From assembly GCA_038093515.1 (NCBI GenBank), contig JBBPSI010000335.1, positions 1 through 21,885 on the forward strand: 21,885 bases of DNA, read 5' to 3'. This document shows positions 1-9,890 of this stretch, piece by piece. Position numbers and translations under genes: made by a program. Position 1 is the stretch's first letter; each line of letters opens with the position of its first letter. The stretch is from Butyriboletus loyo. Taxonomy: Eukaryota; Basidiomycota; Agaricomycetes; Boletales; Boletaceae. Below the pieces are notes generated by a model, which ran no database searches, had not been told where the DNA came from, and saw only the letters and a program-made list of their open reading frames with translations.

Positions 1-1
1 G

Positions 2-358
2 GCTGAAGCCATTGGTTTCGAACTCCTCATCTGTGCAGTCATTCACACTGGAGCTACCCAAATTCATTTCAAAGTTTTCGGAGACAACACCGGCGTGGTT
101 GAGGGATGGCAAAAGGGCCAGAGCAGAAACCACCAAACCAACAATGTCTTCAAGTGAATACACTTGATTCTCGCCAGACCTAACTGCGCCGTCCACATGC
201 AGTACATCCAAAGTGCATCAAACCCAGCAGACCCTCTTTCACGCAGAATTTACCCCCCATTATCTACGCTCCTCCCACCATTTCCCATCCCCCACAAGGC
301 CCAGCGCTTCCTTGTCAACTTTGATCACCCCTTCAACACCCCACACATCTGCCCGTAG
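2..358 (+). pseudogene. 3' end of reverse transcriptase/RNase H ORF of a DIRS-like retroelement (partial, left edge)
   Basis: The frame starting at base 2 runs open from the window edge to a TGA at 155-157 and, past it, to a TAG ending at 358. It reads as the C-terminal RNase H part of a retroelement polymerase: a GDN motif with a hydrophobic strand before it at about 90-100, and near the end an SNPADPLSR motif (about 217-243), which is typical of RNase H tails in DIRS and related elements. The reverse transcriptase itself lies off the left edge. The TGA at 155 sits between Lys and Ile-His where an Arg (CGA) would be expected. The recombinase ORF begins inside this one in another frame, the overlap usual for DIRS/Ngaro elements. 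The assignment rests on motifs only. Confidence 0.7.
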
Positions 359-1586
359 CCCCTCCGAACCACAACCAGCCAGAGGTACACTCCTCTCAGC
401 CCAGATGACAGCCGCCACCGCAACGCCCAACTTCCCTGCAAATAATGTCCCCCAACCAGCAACCATGAGTCGACAACAAACCCTGAACCCCCAGTTCCCA
501 CTTCGACCGCATTGCCAGGCCAAAGAGCGCCTACTGCCCTGGAAGCCAAGTACCTCCAGATCTGTGCCACACCCCCTCTCTGATGCTGATGCACAACGCA
601 TCTACACAGTAATCACGCATGCTTGGGCAGACTCCGCCAAGGAGACCTATGGCTCAGGCCTCCTCGTTTTTCACTCTTACTGTGACGCCAAGGGAATTCC
701 GGAGGAAATGCGTGCCCCAGCAAGTCCTACCCTCATTTCGGCATATCTGGCAGAGCTTGCAGGACTTTATGCAGGAAGCACAGTTAGCAACTATTTCCAC
801 GCAGTTCATGCCTGGCATACAATCCATGGACTTCCCTGGGCCCTCAACACCAATGAAACCGACGCCCTCCTGAAAGCCGCCAAGCTGCTCACCCCTCCCT
901 CCTCCAAGCAGGCTGCGCGCGATCCCTATACAATTGAAACTATTGTTTCCATCCAAACCCAGCTGTCCCTACACATCCCGCTGCATGCCGCAGTCTACGC
1001 CTGCCTCACTACCACATTCTTCGCCACCACTCGCACTGGTGAATTCACTGTACCTAATCTCACAGCTTTTGACCCTTCCTTGCACATCACTCGGGCCCAC
1101 ATGAGCATCGTGACAGACAGGCAAGGCCTCAAAGTCACCAACTTCCACTTGCCACACACCAAGACATCCCTGCAAGGTGAAGACGTCAGCTGGGCCAGAC
1201 AGGACAGATTAGCAGATCCACTTGAAGCTTTAAACAATCACCTCTGAGTCAACAACCCCAGCGATGCAGACCACCTTTTTTCCTACCAATACAAGCACAG
1301 CACACAGCCTCTCACTAAATCAAAATTCTTGAAAACTCTGGAGGTCGTGCTGAAGAAATTGGGTCGTCAACCACTCAAGGGGCACGGAATTCGCATTGGA
1401 TCCACACTTGAATACCTGCTTCACAACGTTCCATTTGATGTTGTCAAAGTCAAGGGGCGCTGGGCCAGTGACACTTTCCTCCTTTACTTGAGACGTCATG
1501 CACAAATTCTCGCGCCATACATCCAGGCCAAGCCCGCCATCCAGGAAGCTTTCATACACTACACCATTCCTCCTGTGTGGAGATAA
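213..1586 (+). pseudogene. Tyrosine recombinase of a DIRS/Ngaro-like retroelement, one in-frame TGA
   Basis: One frame spans 457 codons with a single internal TGA at 1245-1247. It carries the tyrosine recombinase signature: a first catalytic Arg in RTGEF (codon 1032, residue 274 from the first ATG), HGIR at 1383-1394 (H391, R394), GRW with W417, and the nucleophile Tyr in FLLYLRRH (codon 1485, Y425). The N-terminal half contains a core-binding-like helical region (ADSAKETYGSGLLVFHSYC, from about 630). Start choice is uncertain: ATGs in frame lie at 213, 405 and 465, and the first overlaps the RNase H ORF. Enzymes of this kind insert circular cDNA of DIRS elements without target duplication. 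The TGA separates the first Arg from the HxxR box, so the protein would be non-functional unless read through. A Crypton is the alternative, but the RNase H in front argues for a retroelement. Confidence 0.8.
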
Positions 1587-1851
1587 TTGTCATGAGTCAC
1601 TCCCTCCTCCTAACTCCAGGGTGTATCACAGTCGCTGCACACATCGTCGTTCACTCCTATGGCCTGGGGAAGCAGCTCACAATCCACCCAGCAGTAGCTT
1701 ATTGCGCGGGGTCAGTTAGCGCTTCGTGCTTTCGCCCATCCCCCATGACCTCTTTCTCGCATCAAGTAGTGTATCTTTCTCATGTGTACCTACACCCCCA
1801 ATACATCTACTTGATTCCCTTCTTGCTCACCTCTAGCGCATCAGAACCCCG
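1587..1851 (+). mobile_element. Probable 3' non-coding tail of the DIRS-like element
   Basis: About 265 bp after the recombinase stop have no convincing ORF but keep CpG dinucleotides (for example around 1632-1650 and 1705-1740). The last CpG is at 1850-1851. Immediately after, Tc1 transposase sequence begins and CpG vanishes. I infer that the DIRS element ends close to 1850-1862. Its terminal or internal repeats could not be checked, because the 5' half of the element is outside the window. Confidence 0.45.
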
Positions 1852-1861
1852 TCCAAAGAGA

Positions 1862-2433
1862 TACAATTATAACATATACCATTAGGAAACCTGCTCCAAA
1901 CTTGACTGTACCTTAAACCTCTCTGGCAGTTAGGCCCTTTCTCTTCTTTTTCCACACATACACTCCTGTCCATCTGATCCAATTATATTTATTTTGGTCT
2001 CATCCAACCAAATAATCCTCTTCCAGTCCTTATTGATACTTGAGAGCAAAGGGAAATCATCTTTTTCTAGGGCTGATTGGAAGATGACATTTCTTCTTCT
2101 TTATCACAGCCATCAAATGCAGCCTCCTTGAGGTCTTTTCTCACTGTATGTGAGGGTATTGGAGGTTCAATGATGTAATTGATGAAATTTGTAGCCTGGA
2201 CTGCATTTTTAGCCTTGCCAGTAATGATTTGCTGGACAATAGCATATTTGTTGGTAGGAGTAAGCTTAGAAGGACAGCCAGCATGAAGCTTCTCCTTGTC
2301 AGGTTGGATCTCTTGGAGTACCCTAGCCACAGTAGACTTCCATAGACCAGTCTGAGTGGCAATCTTCCTAGTTGAAAGGCCAAGATAGGAGAGAGATAAT
2401 ATTTTGTCTTAGAGAGATTGAAATGGATTTCAT
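1862..2433 (-). pseudogene. Tc1/mariner-family transposase, truncated and frameshifted relic
   Basis: Reading the minus strand from an ATG at 2433, the protein begins MKSISISLRQNIISLLS, shifts frame near 2385, and continues as LSTRKIATQTGLWKSTVARV, then SKLTPTNKYAIVQQI and NAVQATNFI. These are the two N-terminal helix-turn-helix domains of fungal Tc1 transposases. Further on, near 1990-2030, lies DWKRIIWLDETKIN with the first Asp of the DDE triad, then a GSDG stretch and finally a TVKFGAGFLMV block near 1862-1905. At least three frameshifts or stops break it. The second Asp and the Glu are missing because the copy is cut off at about 1862, next to the DIRS element. This is a dead 5' half of an element. 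Family assignment is firm from motif order; exact indel positions are approximate. Confidence 0.85.
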
Positions 2434-2774
2434 GGTGGTGGTGAGAAAATAAACATAGGAGGATGGGGTTTATATATGTTGGCTGACACTCAGTTACATG
2501 AAGGTGACATAATATGACCCTTGATGGATGTATGTAATGATATTACAGCATCTAGGGTCTAATATATGTGATCAAAACCTAAAGTCAAACAACTGTCTGC
2601 ATGACCTGTCATTTTAAAATAGCTGACATTCCATCAAACCTTATCCATATTACCTGATTTCTGGGCCAATACAATTTCATACACCCACTGCCTAGGGTTA
2701 GGATCAGGGGTTATTGCATTGAGTGATATTTAATGTAAAACATGCAAACATGCAGATAGTTTTTTGAGCCACTG
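2434..2774 (-). mobile_element. 5' leader and terminal inverted repeat of the Tc1 relic
   Basis: On the minus strand the element begins CAGTGGCTCAAAAAACTATC at base 2774, a sequence typical of fungal Tc1 ends, and is preceded by TA (2775-2776), the target dinucleotide duplicated by this superfamily. The 340 bp up to the transposase start are non-coding and have no CpG. No matching opposite TIR was found near 1862, in agreement with truncation. Confidence 0.7.
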
Positions 2775-5009
2775 TATATCTCATTTCTGCTCATCTTCAA
2801 TGCTTACTCTCTGGGCTCCAGTTTCTGAAAGGTGGAAACTTGGACAAAGATATCAGGAAATGTGTTACATCTGGCATGTGGCAATCTATATGATCTGCTG
2901 GTAGATGATTCAGATCATACTCCAGTCAACCTTTGTCTCCAGACATGCAGCCATCAAGTCCCTGTTTATGACACTGAAGGGTTTTATATATGGTGTCATC
3001 TCCCCAACATATTTACCCAGTCCAGTGCCCTTGTTGACCTCACCAAAGTCAACATGTTGTTCCCCCAGACAATGAGGGGAAATGCACTTATCACACATAC
3101 CCCCTTGCATTCACAAAGCACTATGAAAACATACAGGCCACAAGGACTACTTCCATCTTTAATCCCATCATTCAATCCATCAATACTATACTTACTCCTC
3201 CCATCAACAATGAGGATGAATTTGAATACCTGTTTGGAGACAAATTCCAACGAGGGGCACCCATTCTTTCCAGACTCTGGTGCCAGATCTACAACACCAT
3301 CTCCCACCATGTGCATGACACAGCCCACTTCCACTACATCCAACTCAGACTTGCCACCTCCATCCTTGCTGGCAACACTGCCATGACCCATGCCAGCAAG
3401 AGATGGTTCACACAAAGAAAACAACACTGTACCACTGCCCTTCCCCATCAACATTATTCCATGGCTGTCGATGCTCCCAACCAACCTGAAGCCATCAGGT
3501 AGGAACAAACATACCTCATTGATGTGTGTCGACTCAGCCCTGATCACAAGAATGGACAGTGAGCTTTACTTTGCTTTGTGTTTCCAACTCTGTCCTATAA
3601 CCCTTGTTGATCTGACTGAAACCATCACCATCTCATAGAACCATATACAGGGAGATTGTTATGAAGCTGTGCTGACATGTTGCCCATCCCTCCATTATCG
3701 ACCCCCTCAAAGAGTGTCTCCAGCCCTTCCAGCCGGATGTAAGTCCTTAAACCAAACCTCTCCCCCCCTAATCATGACCTAATCTGGGCTCTGGAAACCA
3801 ACCAACCACAGGTCATACCCAACCTTCTCAACTGGATGACCTATTCTATCACCTGTCTCATTGAAGTCCTGTAGAAACAGAACTGAGAAGGCCTCCAGCT
3901 AGGCAAAACAGTGGACCCATACCATGTGGAATTCATGTCCATGCTACAATGAGCACTCAATTACACTCACACAGGATCCAGAAGAGTGTTGTGTCACAAA
4001 CTCATGCTTCCCTCCTTCCTGTCCCTTGGAATTATCCATAATGGCATACCCTGCCTGAGCAAACAGTTCATGTCCTTTCCCACCATCATGTCCAGCACAA
4101 TGATCATGATTGACACCAAGAACTGGTTGCGAGACCCCCATGACAGACACTCCCTCATGGGCAGCAAGCATGTTCAAGAGCTGACATATGAAAAATCACA
4201 CATGCAGGTATGTCACTGCTAGCCATCATGATCTCAAGTTTGCTCATCAACCTAATCACCTTCCCCTTGACAGCAATCTGAGGCATGCTTCATCATCGCT
4301 GATGCAGTCAAACACCCTGACCCCCACCTCCCTATCATTGCACAGAACCCTCAAGAAACCAACACCTTCTCCAGACAGCTGGTAACCCATGTGTTCCAGG
4401 TGGCCCTCAAGATGTACTTCGAGGACATGAAGGTGCTAGTCTCCAATGCAGTGGAAGTGGACCTTCTCACCAATGCCAACAGTTGGGACTTCATCATGAG
4501 ACAGGCCGTCAGATCATGATGCTTGTCCCTCAAGACATGGATAAAGTCCAAAACACCATTGTTGTATGAGAAGGACGACTTCCCCCACCTGCTTGCTGCC
4601 TTGTTGCCTGCAAGGAACAACAACAACACACTCCCATTCTCTCTCAGGTCCCCTCCTGGAGATAGGCAACCTATCTCTTTCTTGATGGACAAGGTGATCA
4701 ATGGTGCTTTCAAATGGCACTCTGCCCTGTTCATTCAGAATGGCATATTCCAACACATCATGCATGCTGCCATACAGGTCCTGCAAACACTCTCCTCTCA
4801 ATAATCTTACTTTACATTCTCTGGAAAGGTGTCTGAAACCAAGATCTTCAAGTCAGTCCTGCACCAGGTCATGTTCAAGATGAAGATCAACCACATCCCA
4901 TGGAACAACCAACCCACTGCTGATCTGGAACATCGACCGCAAGGCTGCCCCACTGTGACGATTGTACATACTGTCTGGCTCCCACTTGGTGTGTCAGAAT
5001 CACCACAGC

Positions 5010-5542
5010 GAGCCTGTTATAATCATGAACATTTATGTGTACACTTTCATTTTGGACTTAGTCGTTTTGCTTCAACTTTCACTTTCAAAGGTCACATGAT
5101 ATAGTGCACGTGATCGTGGGAACTTACATGTGATCTCATGCTGACTAAGCATATGATGTCATGGCCTAGACCAGGCCTAGACTCTATGACGACATGACAC
5201 ATGTATTTAATCTCTGTTTACTTCTCTTCTTTTTGATCCCCGTGCCTCGTGTGGTTAATCACCATTGTGCTTCTCTTTTTTAGTCTAGCCATGTATAGTA
5301 GTTCATCACACGCACAGCATGGTCTGTGCGCATCTCTGTATAATATATAAAGGCTCATGGTTAGACTAGGATTCCCTAGTTTTAACCACTTGTCTATTCG
5401 CTGGCAACAGTTGAGGATTAAGTTGAAGCTCCCTGATTACATCTTGCCTGTGCTTTGTGTAGCACAGCAACTGTCGTTGGACCGCCTGTGGCAGGGTACT
5501 ATGTGCTAGCATTCGACTGTGCGTTGCCTTCGCAACAGAGCC
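5010..5542 (+). mobile_element. Solo LTR A (family 1) with 5-bp target duplication GAGCC
   Basis: The LTR is 5015-5537 (523 bp), beginning TGTTATAAT and ending CGCAACA. GAGCC stands directly before (5010-5014) and after (5538-5542). No gag or pol sequence is attached, so this is a solo LTR left by LTR-LTR recombination. It carries a TATA-like box (AATATATAAAGG at about 5342-5353), a CACGTG box near 5108 and a CTAGGATTCCCTAG dyad downstream of the TATA box. It sits inside gene P1, in the same direction. Confidence 0.92.
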
Positions 5543-5672
5543 GACCCATCTATCACCACCCTTACCCCTAATCAAGTGCATCAAGAGGAGGTGCTGGTCT
5601 CCTGTGAGCGCATCACCCTCAATGACCCACTCACCTCCTGGTCTGCATCATGACATCACATTACCAACTACT

Positions 5673-6109
5673 GAAAGTGTTACGCTGGATGCTAACAACT
5701 AGAACTTTGAGGCGGCACTCAAGAGTAGCCACAGGACTCGGGAGATGATTCTGAGGTGGGTCTAAGACTATGCCTTAGTGCTCACACTAAGAGTCTGGAG
5801 TGGAAACTAATTGCTAGCAGATAGCTGCGTAGAACTAGATAAAGTACATCTGGGTAAAGACTGAGTTCTTATACTACTGGAGTCTGCACACAGACCATGC
5901 TCCCTAATCGGGTCACAAGAGCAAAAACACAAATGAGGAAAGAATACTCTAGAAGCTTCTTGAGTATGAAAGAAATGGCGTCCGTGCACGAGAAGTGATG
6001 ACTAATCCGAATAGTCATACTGTTCAAAAGGCACTAGCAAAAGGCTAGGTGAATGTAGTAGTCCAAGTGGTAGAGGGGAGAAAAAGTATACTACTACCAT
6101 AACAGAAAG
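5673..6109. mobile_element. Solo LTR G (family 3) with 5-bp target duplication GAAAG
   Basis: The LTR is 5678-6104 (427 bp), TGTTACGCTGG to ACCATAACA, flanked by GAAAG at 5673-5677 and 6105-6109. Its sequence is unrelated to LTRs A-F beyond the terminal bases. It contains more CpG than the P1 sequence around it, suggesting a later insertion. Its orientation was not settled: no clear TATA box was seen on either strand. Confidence 0.85.
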
Positions 6110-6803
6110 CTACTATACAAACACAGCCTACCCACAGAGTGGTCCCTCATACAGGCATCCATCCAGAAGAAGGACACATTCAGTCTGCAGGTGTACCAAT
6201 GAGTACAGAGCAACTATGACCTATTAACGCACCCATTGCATGCACTTGTAATGTTCATCGTGCTCATCTTCGCAGGGATGATCCTGCATGTGTTTCCTCC
6301 AAGAACTCTGGGCACAACCAGAGGGACATCCATGAAAGACCTGGCCAACCACATCACAAACCTTCCATGGAAGGACAGGCCAGAGAGATGCTGCTCTTCA
6401 TCATGATGGTCTCCATATTTATTATCTCAGTGATGGATGAGAGGTCACCAATGTCTCATGCCCTCACTGATGTCCACTCAGGAAAGGCGACTACCCAACA
6501 GAAGAATGACATTAAAATGTTCTTCAACAAGCACAGTGAGTTCCACACGACATAGGGACTGATGTGCCCTCTGCCCTCTCCCTGTTCCATAGCCTCTAAG
6601 GGAATCTCTCTGACCAACATGCTTGACATGAACTTTATCATGTCGATGGAGCTATCAATCAAGTGGAACAGCATCAGAAGATGTTTGCTCAACCATGACA
6701 GCTACAGGTCCTATGACATGGTCATGACCCTGGCTGGAGAACACATGGCCAAGGGTCTCCTGCACACATCCGATATAACCAACCTCACCACATGTTGATG
6801 CAT

Positions 6804-7367
6804 TATTAATATGTGGCGCAATTAAAACATCTGCATGATGATGATATGCAATAGCATTTGATGTAATTGAGCTGCATATCAACACAGTGTCCAAATGCAG
6901 CATACTCTGATCAAACGTTGCTACCTATAGTTGCCACGTCAACTTATGCCACATATCAACACAGTATATAAATGCAGTGCAACTCAATCAAACATCACCA
7001 CATTTCATTGCCATATTGATATGCGGCACAACTCAAATGGTTTAACAGTAACAGTAGATGGATATGTTTGAGTTACCTGCATTTAGATAGTGTGTCAATA
7101 TGCGGCGTAAGTTGACACGGTGACTATAGGCAGTGATGTTTGATTGGAGTATGCCACATTTGGACACTATGTTGATATGCGGCTCAATTACATCAAATGC
7201 TATTGCATATCATTATCGTGCAGACATTTCAATTGCGCTGCATATTGACACACTGTCTAAATGTAGGTAACTCAAACATATACATCTACTGTTACTGTTA
7301 AACCATTTGAGTTGTGCCGCATATCAACATGGCAACAAAATGCAGTGACGTTTGATTGAGTTGCACC
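6804..7367. repeat. Two interleaved inverted repeats built from a ~30-bp motif
   Basis: Arm W (6804-6979) is inverted at 7079-7252, and arm S (6975-7106) is inverted at 7238-7367, giving the order W-S-W'-S' with overlaps of a few to about 28 bp. Within the arms a motif of the type GCCGCATATTGACRCACTGT..AAATG recurs in both directions, for example near 6870, 6950, 7079, 7154, 7238, 7316 and 7365. No ORF of interest is present. It resembles the subterminal repeats of a DNA transposon or a non-autonomous fold-back element, but I cannot name a family. Its outer ends and target duplication were not identified. Confidence 0.7.
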
Positions 7368-7491
7368 ACATTTAGACAGTGCGTCAATATGAGGCTCAAC
7401 TAAATCAAATGTCAACACAGAAATGATATGTGGTGACATTGATTTGTTTATATAAAGCCGCTTTTTGTTTTTCATTCTCATCTGGCTCTCT

Positions 7492-7551
7492 ATTTCTTTA
7501 TGATTCAGTGGCATATTTATGTCTAAATATTCCACCAAATCATAAAGAAAT
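7492..7551. repeat. Hairpin with perfect 14-bp arms
   Basis: ATTTCTTTATGATT at 7492-7505 pairs with AATCATAAAGAAAT at 7538-7551. Another six bases per arm add stem with two mismatches, leaving a loop of about 20 nt. The region 7440-7720 otherwise holds no gene or repeat that I can identify. Confidence 0.6.
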
Positions 7552-7719
7552 GGTGGCTTAGGTTATGATACATTATAGGTAGAACTGGTTAGAACATGAA
7601 CCCTGTAGTACATTATTTCTACATGTTGGCTTTTCTTTCACAGATGTAGGGTGGAATAAATATAATGGCATTTGCTGTCCATGATGGAGAGCTGTGTACA
7701 GGGAATGAGTATATCACAG

Positions 7720-7969
7720 TGTACTGAAAGTGTATAAAAGGTGTACCAAGTGTAGAAACTAAGAAGTGAAATGTAACCAAGTGTAGTTTGAAAAGTGTTC
7801 CATATGTGTGTTTTGATGTGTAGAAAAAGTCTACCTTATGTATAGAAAAAGGCACAGTAAAGTGTAGCAAAAATGTAGTGATATGCATTTTGACATCCTG
7901 AACGGAAAGTTGCATGCAGGGCATAAATGTCACATGACATCGAAAAGTCACACTTGAAGTGTACACTTT
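7720..7969. repeat. GTGTAG low-complexity array (plus orientation), left of LTR B
   Basis: Irregularly spaced AAGTGTAG-type motifs separated by A-rich spacers run up to the palindrome AAGTGTACACTT (7957-7968). LTR B is inserted at that palindrome. Beyond the LTR (8473-8580) the motif reappears in the opposite orientation (GTACACTTTTAATACAC). No coding signal is seen. Confidence 0.6.
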
Positions 7970-8472
7970 TGTTATAATCGTATCTCTTATAACTATCTTT
8001 TGTGTTTGGACTTCATCATATTTCTCTTTCAAAGGTCACGTGACCTAGTGCACGTGATTGTGGGATTATACATGCGACCACAGGCTGACTAAGCATATGA
8101 TGTCATGGTCCAGACTGACCCAGACTCTATGACGTCATGCCTCATGTATTTAATCTCCATTTGCTTCTCTTCTTTTTGATCGCCGTCGACTTCTATTTCC
8201 CATCATCGTCGACTCGTGACTTCTTCGTATGTACATGTATAGTAACTAGTCTCACGCACTGCATGGTCTGTGCGCATTCCCCTGTAATATAAAAGGGCTT
8301 GTGGTTGTGGCTAGGATTCCCTAGCTTTAACCACTTGTCTTATTCGCTGGCAACAGTTGAGAAGATTAAGGTCTGAGCTATCCTCATTACCATCGCCAGT
8401 ACTTGTGTAGTACTGCAACAGTTGTGGAACCCCGTGTGCCACTTGATAACTCCATTGTCTCGTAACAACTTT
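7965..8472 (+). mobile_element. Solo LTR B (family 1) with 5-bp target duplication ACTTT
   Basis: The LTR is 7970-8467 (498 bp), TGTTATAAT to CGTAACA, so its ends form a TGTTA/TAACA inverted pair. ACTTT flanks it on both sides (7965-7969, 8468-8472). It is the best preserved copy of the family: it keeps the 14-bp palindrome AGGTCACGTGACCT at 8033-8046, TGACGTCA near 8131-8138, a TATA-like AATATAAAAG at about 8287-8296, and the CTAGGATTCCCTAG dyad near 8311-8324. It is probably an RNA polymerase II promoter remnant. No internal retroelement region is present. Confidence 0.92.
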
Positions 8473-9170
8473 GGCCAGAGAATTTGTTTTCCCCACAGTG
8501 GCACAACAGATTTGGTGATCAAAAATGTGCCACAATCAGTACACTTTTAATACACTTATTGGTACACTATTGGTACACCTGGCTGTTTGGCAATATGGAT
8601 GTGGTCAGAGGTACAAATGGTGACAAACAAAGTTGTAGGCAGGATTGGCATGAGGCCCCCCCAAAAAAACAAGATATAATGATCATGTGAACAATTGGGA
8701 AAGTGGGAGAGATAGAAGGAAAATGGAGGGCGAAAAAAAAAGCTAGGGAGCATGGGAAAATTGAGTGGATTTTTGAGAAGTAGGGAAGTATGAGTAGGAA
8801 AGTGTAGTGAAAAGCAGACAAGAAGTGTAAGAAAGTGTAGGCAAAAAAAAAGGGGGAGACAGAGTGTAGGAAAGTGTAGGTTAAGTGTAGCAAGTAGAGT
8901 GTAGTGAGGGTGGTGAAAAGATTGGGTAGACTTTTATTATGCTTTTTTGAACACTTTTGCTACACATTTTGCTGGACATGTTCCTACACATTTTGTACAC
9001 ATTTATTGCGCTTTTTTTGTAGACTTTGGTAGATCTGTTCCAACACTTGTTGTAAATCTTTATTATGCATTTTTGTACACTTTTGGTGCGCTTTTTTGAG
9101 ATATTTGATATACTCTGGGTACACTTTACATTTTTGCACACAGGACAAAGTTTTTGCATGGTATTGTGAC
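8473..9170. repeat. GTGTAG/CTACAC inverted low-complexity array, copy 1
   Basis: After a unique-looking block, 8665-8780 contains a segment also found at 17260-17340 (shared GAGCATGGGAAAATTGAGTG). Then follow forward AAAGTGTAG motifs to about 8905, a switch region containing GGTGGTGAAAAGATTGG, and from about 8930 to 9170 the reverse motif (TTTTGTACACTTTTGG and variants). The same order of blocks occurs at 17150-18070, so this is a dispersed repeat family and not simple slippage alone. Long minus-strand ORFs here have biased composition and are not credible genes. Confidence 0.65.
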
Positions 9171-9199
9171 TTTTTTTTGCATGATATACTGGATCAGAA

Positions 9200-9372
9200 A
9201 AGAGAATTGGGAGAGTATCAAATTTTAAGGGAAAGTAGAAAAAGTATTTGGAAAGTATAGGAAAGTGTAAGTAAAAGTGTAAGAGAAAGTAGGAAGATGT
9301 GTATAAAAAAGAGTTGAAAAAGTAGTTTGGTATATGAAAGTATAGAAAAAGTGAGTCTGAAAGTATAGTGAT
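9200..9372. repeat. GTGTAG/GTATAG low-complexity array, plus orientation
   Basis: A-rich sequence with repeated GAAAGTATAG and AAGTGTAAG motifs runs up to the fold-back arm. No switch to the reverse motif is seen in this piece; the array resumes after the arm at about 9605. Confidence 0.5.
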
Positions 9373-9604
9373 GTTAACAGTTGGGATATCCCAGCTGGAG
9401 CTCACTGTCAGAAACTATATATTTGAGTAGGACTAACTTCACATACCTGGAGCTCACTGTCAGAAACTGGGAGACAAAGACAGTGAACTCCAAGCTACAT
9501 GCAAAGCGCTACAACAACAGTAAATAATGCGCCACAATGTGGCTGACAGTATGACTAAGGTAATACTCTAGAAATGTGCAGAGTGCGAAATAAGTAAATG
9601 TAAC
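9373..9604 (+). mobile_element. Single arm of the fold-back element found complete at 15413-15877
   Basis: From GTTAACAGTTGGGA to AAGTAAATGTAAC this matches, with few differences, the inverse of the right arm of the complete element at 15647-15877. It keeps both copies of the internal CTGGAGCTCACTGTCAGAAA repeat (near 9393 and 9449), which the left arm of the complete element has reduced to one. The partner arm is missing here, so it is a half element inside a GTGTAG array. Confidence 0.75.
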
Positions 9605-9890
9605 AAGTGAAATGTAGGAAAATGGGGAAATCAAGAGTAGGAAATCTGTAGTAAAATAATAAGTATATGTGTTAGGGGGTGTGGGAAAAGAGAAAGAAAA
9701 AGCATAGGAAAAGTGTACACTTTGTCTGTTTGAGAACTCTGTTTGAGATGTAGAGATGTTGGTAGAGTTTTTGTAGACTTTGATGCACTTTTTTTGTAGA
9801 CTTTGGTATACTTTTTGAATACTTTCTATAGACTTTTGTGGACTTTGGGTGTGCTTTTTTTGAATACATTTTTTGTTGTTACACTAGAGG
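9605..9890. repeat. GTGTAG/CTACAC array with palindromic switch point
   Basis: Forward AAATGTAGG/AAAGTGTA motifs to 9709, then the perfect 14-bp palindrome AAAGTGTACACTTT (9710-9723), then reverse motifs (TTTTTGTAGACTTTGG) to about 9885. The palindrome is exactly where orientation flips, as it is at LTR B. Confidence 0.6.

Larger units (their letters stand above)
2832..6798 (+). pseudogene. P1: decayed multi-exon gene of unknown function, split by solo LTRs A and G
   Basis: I do not recognise the family. Coding sequence starts in frame around 2832, shifts frame near 3050, and then reads protein-like (for example DEFEYLFGDKFQRGAPILSR near 3215-3280). Introns with GT-AG ends fit at 3499-3559, 3739-3811 and 4208-4273. 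The exon from 4274 keeps one frame to 5014, with stops only at 4517 (TGA) and 4802 (TAA). Solo LTR A follows. Dropping A with one GAGCC copy continues the same frame from 5543 to LTR G; dropping G with one GAAAG copy continues it again from 6110 to about 6410, with TGA at 5651, 5672 and 6200. A further block (6367-6798) is in a third frame. A hydrophobic stretch lies near 6247-6295. Most internal stops are TGA where CGA would fit. It could be a host gene or a transposon cargo gene. The true 5' end may have been displaced by the Tc1 insertion. Confidence 0.6.

Noticed and set aside
2996..3547. 183-codon minus-strand ORF
   Set aside because: Antisense to P1 exon sequence whose plus-strand frames carry consistent introns; the long frame follows from CpG and stop-codon depletion on that strand.
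7619..8032. 137-codon minus-strand ORF
   Set aside because: It spans the junction between a GTGTAG array and solo LTR B, so it cannot be a conserved gene.
8881..9405. 174-codon minus-strand ORF
   Set aside because: Made of Lys/Ser/Tyr- and Phe-rich runs produced by the GTGTAG/CTACAC low-complexity array; it also crosses into the fold-back arm. No protein signature.
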